Below, in pieces: positions 59,521 to 64,000 of a stretch of 64,000 nucleotides of DNA. Origin of the DNA: DAORHV01 sp964448405 (GTDB taxonomy: Bacteria > Patescibacteriota > Gracilibacteria > Peribacterales > Peribacteraceae); NCBI GenBank assembly GCA_964448405.1, contig CAYUVW010000005.1:4816-68815 (forward strand), given 5' to 3'. The position numbers and the translations under genes were made by a program. The notes beneath the pieces are model-generated. The model made no database searches. It was not told where the DNA came from and saw only the letters and a list, made by a program, of their open reading frames with translations. Position 1 is the first letter of the stretch, and the number at the start of each line of letters is the position of its first letter.

Positions 59521-62064
59521 TTACTTTTCGTCCGGCGGGATACCGTAGTATTCGAACAGGAAGCTTGCGATGTCTTTAAACAGTGGAGCGGCGGACTTGG
59601 AGCCGAAGTCGTCTTTCTTGGGTCGGTCGAGCTTGATGAGAATCACGAACTTCGGGTGGTCGATGGGTGCGTAACCGGCGTACGTGGCGATGGTCGAGCC
59701 GGTGCCCGTTTCGTATTTGCCGCCGGGTCCGGCGATCTGCGATGTTCCGGTTTTGCCGGCAATGCGGTGTCCTTTTACCTTTCCGGCTTTGGCGAAGCCG
59801 TTCTGTGTGCCGCTGACGAGCATGGCGGTTACCGTTGCAACGGTTTCGGGCTTAATGACTTGCCCCACGATGGTCGGCGTTTTCTTGTCCACGGTGCTGT
59901 CGGCGTGGCGGATTTCATCGATGATCGTCGGCTTCATTAATTTGCCGCCGTTTGCCAAGGCCGAGAATGCGGTGACCATTTGAATCGGTGTCACCGAAAT
60001 TCCCTGTCCATACGCCGCGGTCAGCACCAAGGCGTCGTTCCATTCGCGCCAGGACTTCAGTACGCCGGGCAGTTCGTTGTCGAGCTCGATTCCGGTGACG
60101 CTGCCGAATCCGAAGCGCGACAGTGCCGAATGGAAGAGCTTTCGCCCCAGCTTCTTGCCGATGCTGGTCATGCAGGTGTTAATGGAGAAGTCGAGACACT
60201 GCACCATCGTCACTTTGCCGTAATATGCGTTCAAGGCGTTCTTGATGGTGAAGACGTCGACTTTCACGGTGCCCGTATCGTCGTAGATGTCGCTCGGTAC
60301 CACTTCACCCTGGTCAATGGCGATGGCCATGGCAATGGGCTTCATGACCGAGCCCGGTTCGTAGATTTCCTGCACTGCGCGGTTTACATACGAACCCACA
60401 CCGATGTTGTTCTTGTACTTCAGCCAGACGTGCGGCCGGTCAGTTGGAAAGACTTCACGCCGGTTGTTGTCGCCCAAATAGTAGTAGTACCGCGTGACTT
60501 TGTTTAAGTCATACAAGCGCTCCAGTTCGGCTAGGCTGTTTTGAATTTCAGCCGACAATTTCTGGCGACCAAGCGGCGTAATGTCGTCGCGATACGCCTT
60601 CAGGATGCGCGTATTTGTCGAAGGATCGAATACTTCGGCAACGATGCCCGGCTCTTTGGCCGGGTCGATGTATACGGCTTCTTTATCGTAGACCGATGCG
60701 TAGGAGTTGTTGTCGAATAACGGTGCATTGGCCAATGCGATAATGCGTCCGGTGTACGGATCCATGATGATAGCTTGTCCGCTTTCGGCATCGACTTTAC
60801 TGACCATGGCGGCCAAGAGATTCTCTACCTTGTTTTGCACGAATCGATCGATGGTCAGCACGATGGTCGAACCGTCGCGCGGGTCGATGAATTTCTGATC
60901 CGAAGACACGATTTGCCCACCGAACGGGTCGCTGACCGACGCGATAAGTCCTTCTTGTCCTTTCAGGATCGAATCATAGGTACGTTCTATGCCGTACTGC
61001 GGCTCCTGTAACGCGTTGATGAAACCGGTAACGTGCGAGGCGATTTGCGTATCCGGGTAGAAGCGCCAGTGCTCCGGAATGAGCGCCACGGCACGGAATG
61101 GGTCGATAATTGTTTGGCCAGCCTTCGAACGTTGGTCGCGCGGCAATTTTGCGATGCGCGCATCGGTTTCTTGTTTCGAGCTCGATTTCAATTCTTTGAT
61201 TTTCATGGACAGCTGTGGCGGCAGGCGTCCCATGATCGGTACGTAGCGCAGCGGACGACGGATCATGCGGGACTTCAGCACAGCCGGGTCCTGCAACAAA
61301 ATCGGCGACAGTTGTCGGGCGATGCTCGAGATGTCATTTTGGTTCGTCAGTTCCGGATTGACGTAAATGAGCGAGTCGCTTGCGTTCACGTACACTCCGG
61401 CAATATTCAGCTGAGCCACCTGCAATACCTGCTGTTTGTTTGCGCTGTACAAGAGCGGCACGAAGGACACGCGCGTTTGACGAATGCGTTCTTCCACATC
61501 TCGTGCGAAGCGGCGGCGAATTTCAGTGATGTCGGGAATGAACGTTTGATCGGTAACGAGTACGCCTCCGGAAAAACCGAGTGTATTCAGCGTAGCACCG
61601 CTGAGCGTGGCCATGGATTTTTTCATCGGATCGAACGCGTCTTTGTACAGCGAGATCAATTCATTCGGACACGACGGCGATCCGGCTCGGCAAAATTTGT
61701 CGAATTCCGGAGTCACCAGAAGGCCCGCCAATGCGTCGGCAATGCTGGCGTATTCAGCAGTCGAGACGCACGCACGTTCGTTGCAGAGCGTCAGTGGGTC
61801 CACGTACAGCAGATCCAGTGTGGTATTGGTCGCAAGGATGCTTGTTTCACCGGTTTTGCTGCTACGACTTAGGATTTCACCGCGCTTGGCAGGCAGCACC
61901 ACGCCGCCGTACTGCTGAGCGAGTGCAATTTGATGAAACGTTGTGCCTTGAATGATTTGCAGATCGATAAGACGTGCGACGATGATGGCGCAACAGCACA
62001 GGAGAAATCCGTGTAAAACGAAAATGCGCCGCTCAAACGAGCGTTTCTTTTGAGTTTCGGACAC
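59521..62064 (-). CDS. ftsI: FtsI-type class B penicillin-binding protein (transpeptidase)
   Basis: Cross-links septal or side-wall peptidoglycan. 847 aa, larger than the usual 550-700. Cytoplasmic basic start (SETQKKRSFERRIF), one membrane anchor (VLHGFLLCCCAIIVARLIDLQII), then RGEILSR of the N-terminal PBP domain. An expanded N-terminal region precedes the transpeptidase: SxxK in EPGSVMKPIA near residue 571, SxN in SINT near 624, KTG in AGKTGTSQIAG near 770. GTG 62064 is chosen because TATAAA (62071-62076) lies 6 nt upstream; GTG 62091 would add 9 residues. Downstream of purA, same strand. Confidence 0.93.
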   Translation of the reverse strand: MSETQKKRSFERRIFVLHGFLLCCCAIIVARLIDLQIIQGTTFHQIALAQQYGGVVLPAKRGEILSRSSKTGETSILATNTTLDLLYVDPLTLCNERACVSTAEYASIADALAGLLVTPEFDKFCRAGSPSCPNELISLYKDAFDPMKKSMATLSGATLNTLGFSGGVLVTDQTFIPDITEIRRRFARDVEERIRQTRVSFVPLLYSANKQQVLQVAQLNIAGVYVNASDSLIYVNPELTNQNDISSIARQLSPILLQDPAVLKSRMIRRPLRYVPIMGRLPPQLSMKIKELKSSSKQETDARIAKLPRDQRSKAGQTIIDPFRAVALIPEHWRFYPDTQIASHVTGFINALQEPQYGIERTYDSILKGQEGLIASVSDPFGGQIVSSDQKFIDPRDGSTIVLTIDRFVQNKVENLLAAMVSKVDAESGQAIIMDPYTGRIIALANAPLFDNNSYASVYDKEAVYIDPAKEPGIVAEVFDPSTNTRILKAYRDDITPLGRQKLSAEIQNSLAELERLYDLNKVTRYYYYLGDNNRREVFPTDRPHVWLKYKNNIGVGSYVNRAVQEIYEPGSVMKPIAMAIAIDQGEVVPSDIYDDTGTVKVDVFTIKNALNAYYGKVTMVQCLDFSINTCMTSIGKKLGRKLFHSALSRFGFGSVTGIELDNELPGVLKSWREWNDALVLTAAYGQGISVTPIQMVTAFSALANGGKLMKPTIIDEIRHADSTVDKKTPTIVGQVIKPETVATVTAMLVSGTQNGFAKAGKVKGHRIAGKTGTSQIAGPGGKYETGTGSTIATYAGYAPIDHPKFVILIKLDRPKKDDFGSKSAAPLFKDIASFLFEYYGIPPDEK

Positions 62065-62150
62065 TGCCGCTTTATAGCGCACGACGGACACGGCCGGAAG
62101 TTTACCACGGACGGGGCCGGGGGCGATTCATGGAAATTAAGATCTATAAA

Positions 62151-62218
62151 GGATTCCAAAGAAATCAAAGAGTCCAAGGAACAGCAGCCTACCCTTGGCT
62201 TCTTTGGACTCGTTGGAA

Positions 62219-62220
<2 letters not shown>
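62151..62220. repeat. 9-bp-period inverted hairpin element (purA to ftsI)
   Basis: Left arm units GATTCCAAA, GAAATCAAA, GAGTCCAAG. Right arm CTTGGCTTC, TTTGGACTC, GTTGGAATC, overlapping the first bases of the purA stop (TCA at 62219-62221 on the plus strand). Confidence 0.8.
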
Positions 62221-63460
<1,240 letters not shown>

Positions 63461-63540
63461 GAGAGGAGCATACCGAAAGGAATGCGTGGACTCCAACTCC
63501 AGGTCGAAGCGGGCGGTCAATGACTGTCACGAGAGCAATT

Positions 63541-63736
63541 CTTCCTTCCACTTTTTTAAAAAAGTGGAGCAAAAACGTCGCGCGGCAGGCCGGCTGGCCT
63601 GCGCTCCACGCGCCTCACAGTCCTAAATCCCTTTGGGATTTTTCACGGACTGTTTCGGCGGGAGCGCGACGGCACCGGCCAGATGCGCGACACTCCATCC
63701 CGTGTCCATCCTCCGAAGAAGCCGAAAACCTCAGGG
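63541..63736. ncRNA. structured dispersed element, copy B
   Basis: Homologous to 50761-50986. Stems: CCACTTTTTT/AAAAAAGTGG (63548-63567); GCGCTCC/GGAGCGC (63601-63607, 63661-63667); CAGTCC/GGACTG (63618-63623, 63647-63652); AAATCCC/GGGATTT (63625-63641). Relative to copy A the CAGYCC/GGRCTG stem changes on both sides at one pair, and the inner stem is replaced by a different but paired sequence. Confidence 0.55.
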
Positions 63737-64000
63737 CAAGTTACCCGCTCACGTCGTCTCAGGGCCCGTAGTACGGCAGAATGCTCGGCCATTACAAACA
63801 GCTGATTCCTCACGCATAAGAAGCTGCCAGACGATAACGTCCATTCGGTTAAGCATGGAGGGTAAGGGAGGTTCGGAGGGCCAAGGGAATCCCAAGGGAC
63901 TGCGCGCCAAGCCTTTCGCTACGCTCAAGAGCTAGGCGCTGGGAGCCGTGCTAGGTTCCCTGGTCCTCCGAGAAAGAATTCTGAGCAGCTTTACGGATGG
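63737..64000. other. gene-free end of window with a long imperfect hairpin
   Basis: 264 bp without a credible gene. TTCGGAGGGCCAAGGGAA (63872-63889) is complementary, with small mismatches, to TTCCCTGGTCCTCCGA (63956-63971), enclosing about 66 nt that include GCGCC/GGCGC. It could be part of an RNA gene continuing past the window. It does not match tmRNA, RNase P, SRP or rRNA signatures that I know. Confidence 0.4.

Overview
The window is a 64 kb chromosomal segment of a bacterium with about 55% GC (by eye), densely packed genes on both strands and standard genetic code: UGA is a real stop for rluD, purA, the 113-aa gene ending at 43396 and others. The gene style suggests a Candidate Phyla Radiation (Patescibacteria) organism, perhaps of the Peribacteria/Peregrinibacteria type. 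Indicators are a short GspE/PilB-like ATPase, a baseplate-J-like membrane protein, many lineage-specific secreted proteins, compact regulation and UGA as stop (which argues against Gracilibacteria/Absconditabacteria). This assignment is inference; no rRNA is present to confirm it.

Layout. 0-2 kb: two paralogous secreted Ser/Met/Gly-rich proteins. 2-5.4 kb: recG, and an AT-rich KAP NTPase that looks acquired. 5.5-20.6 kb: glycosyltransferase, a cupredoxin-like protein, a SulP transporter, a degenerate PriA, envelope membrane proteins, a DEAD-box helicase, a Tat-exported DUF1501 protein, a Myb/SANT-like protein, a queuosine-precursor-type transporter and a 47-aa membrane peptide. 20.69-20.93 kb: tRNA-Pro(UGG) beside a tandem duplication of its own 5' end. 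21-33 kb: two unknown proteins, rarA, a TsaE-HD fusion, an M23-like protein, a WecA-like transferase, pgk, a baseplate-J-like protein and a histidine phosphatase. 33-43.4 kb: an SPFH protein split by a 100-N artefact, tyrS, rluD, a FecR-like protein, a GspE-like ATPase and nadK. 43.5-54.7 kb: fbp, gapA, mraY, dnaB, recA, lipoproteins, a sigma-region-4/HARE-HTH protein, ruvX and rpsT, all on the minus strand. 54.9-63.5 kb: glmS, a class I LysRS-like catalytic-domain protein, a transglutaminase-like protein, an FtsI-type PBP and purA.

Functional themes. Cell-wall synthesis is represented by glmS, mraY, the WecA-like enzyme and ftsI. Replication and repair genes are dnaB, recA, recG, rarA, ruvX and the PriA pseudohelicase. 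Central carbon genes are pgk, gapA and fbp. Translation genes are tyrS, tRNA-Pro, rpsT, rluD and tsaE.

The strongest non-gene signals are four. (1) In about 27 genes a -10 box lies only 6-10 nt before the start codon, without a Shine-Dalgarno sequence, implying widespread leaderless transcripts. (2) A family of intergenic hairpins is built from 9-bp periodic arms (unit approximately ANTCCAAAG), usually ending at or next to a stop codon. (3) Two copies of a structured element of about 200 bp show compensatory changes in a conserved stem. (4) Five co-oriented DnaA-box-like sequences spaced 10-11 bp apart lie upstream of dnaB.
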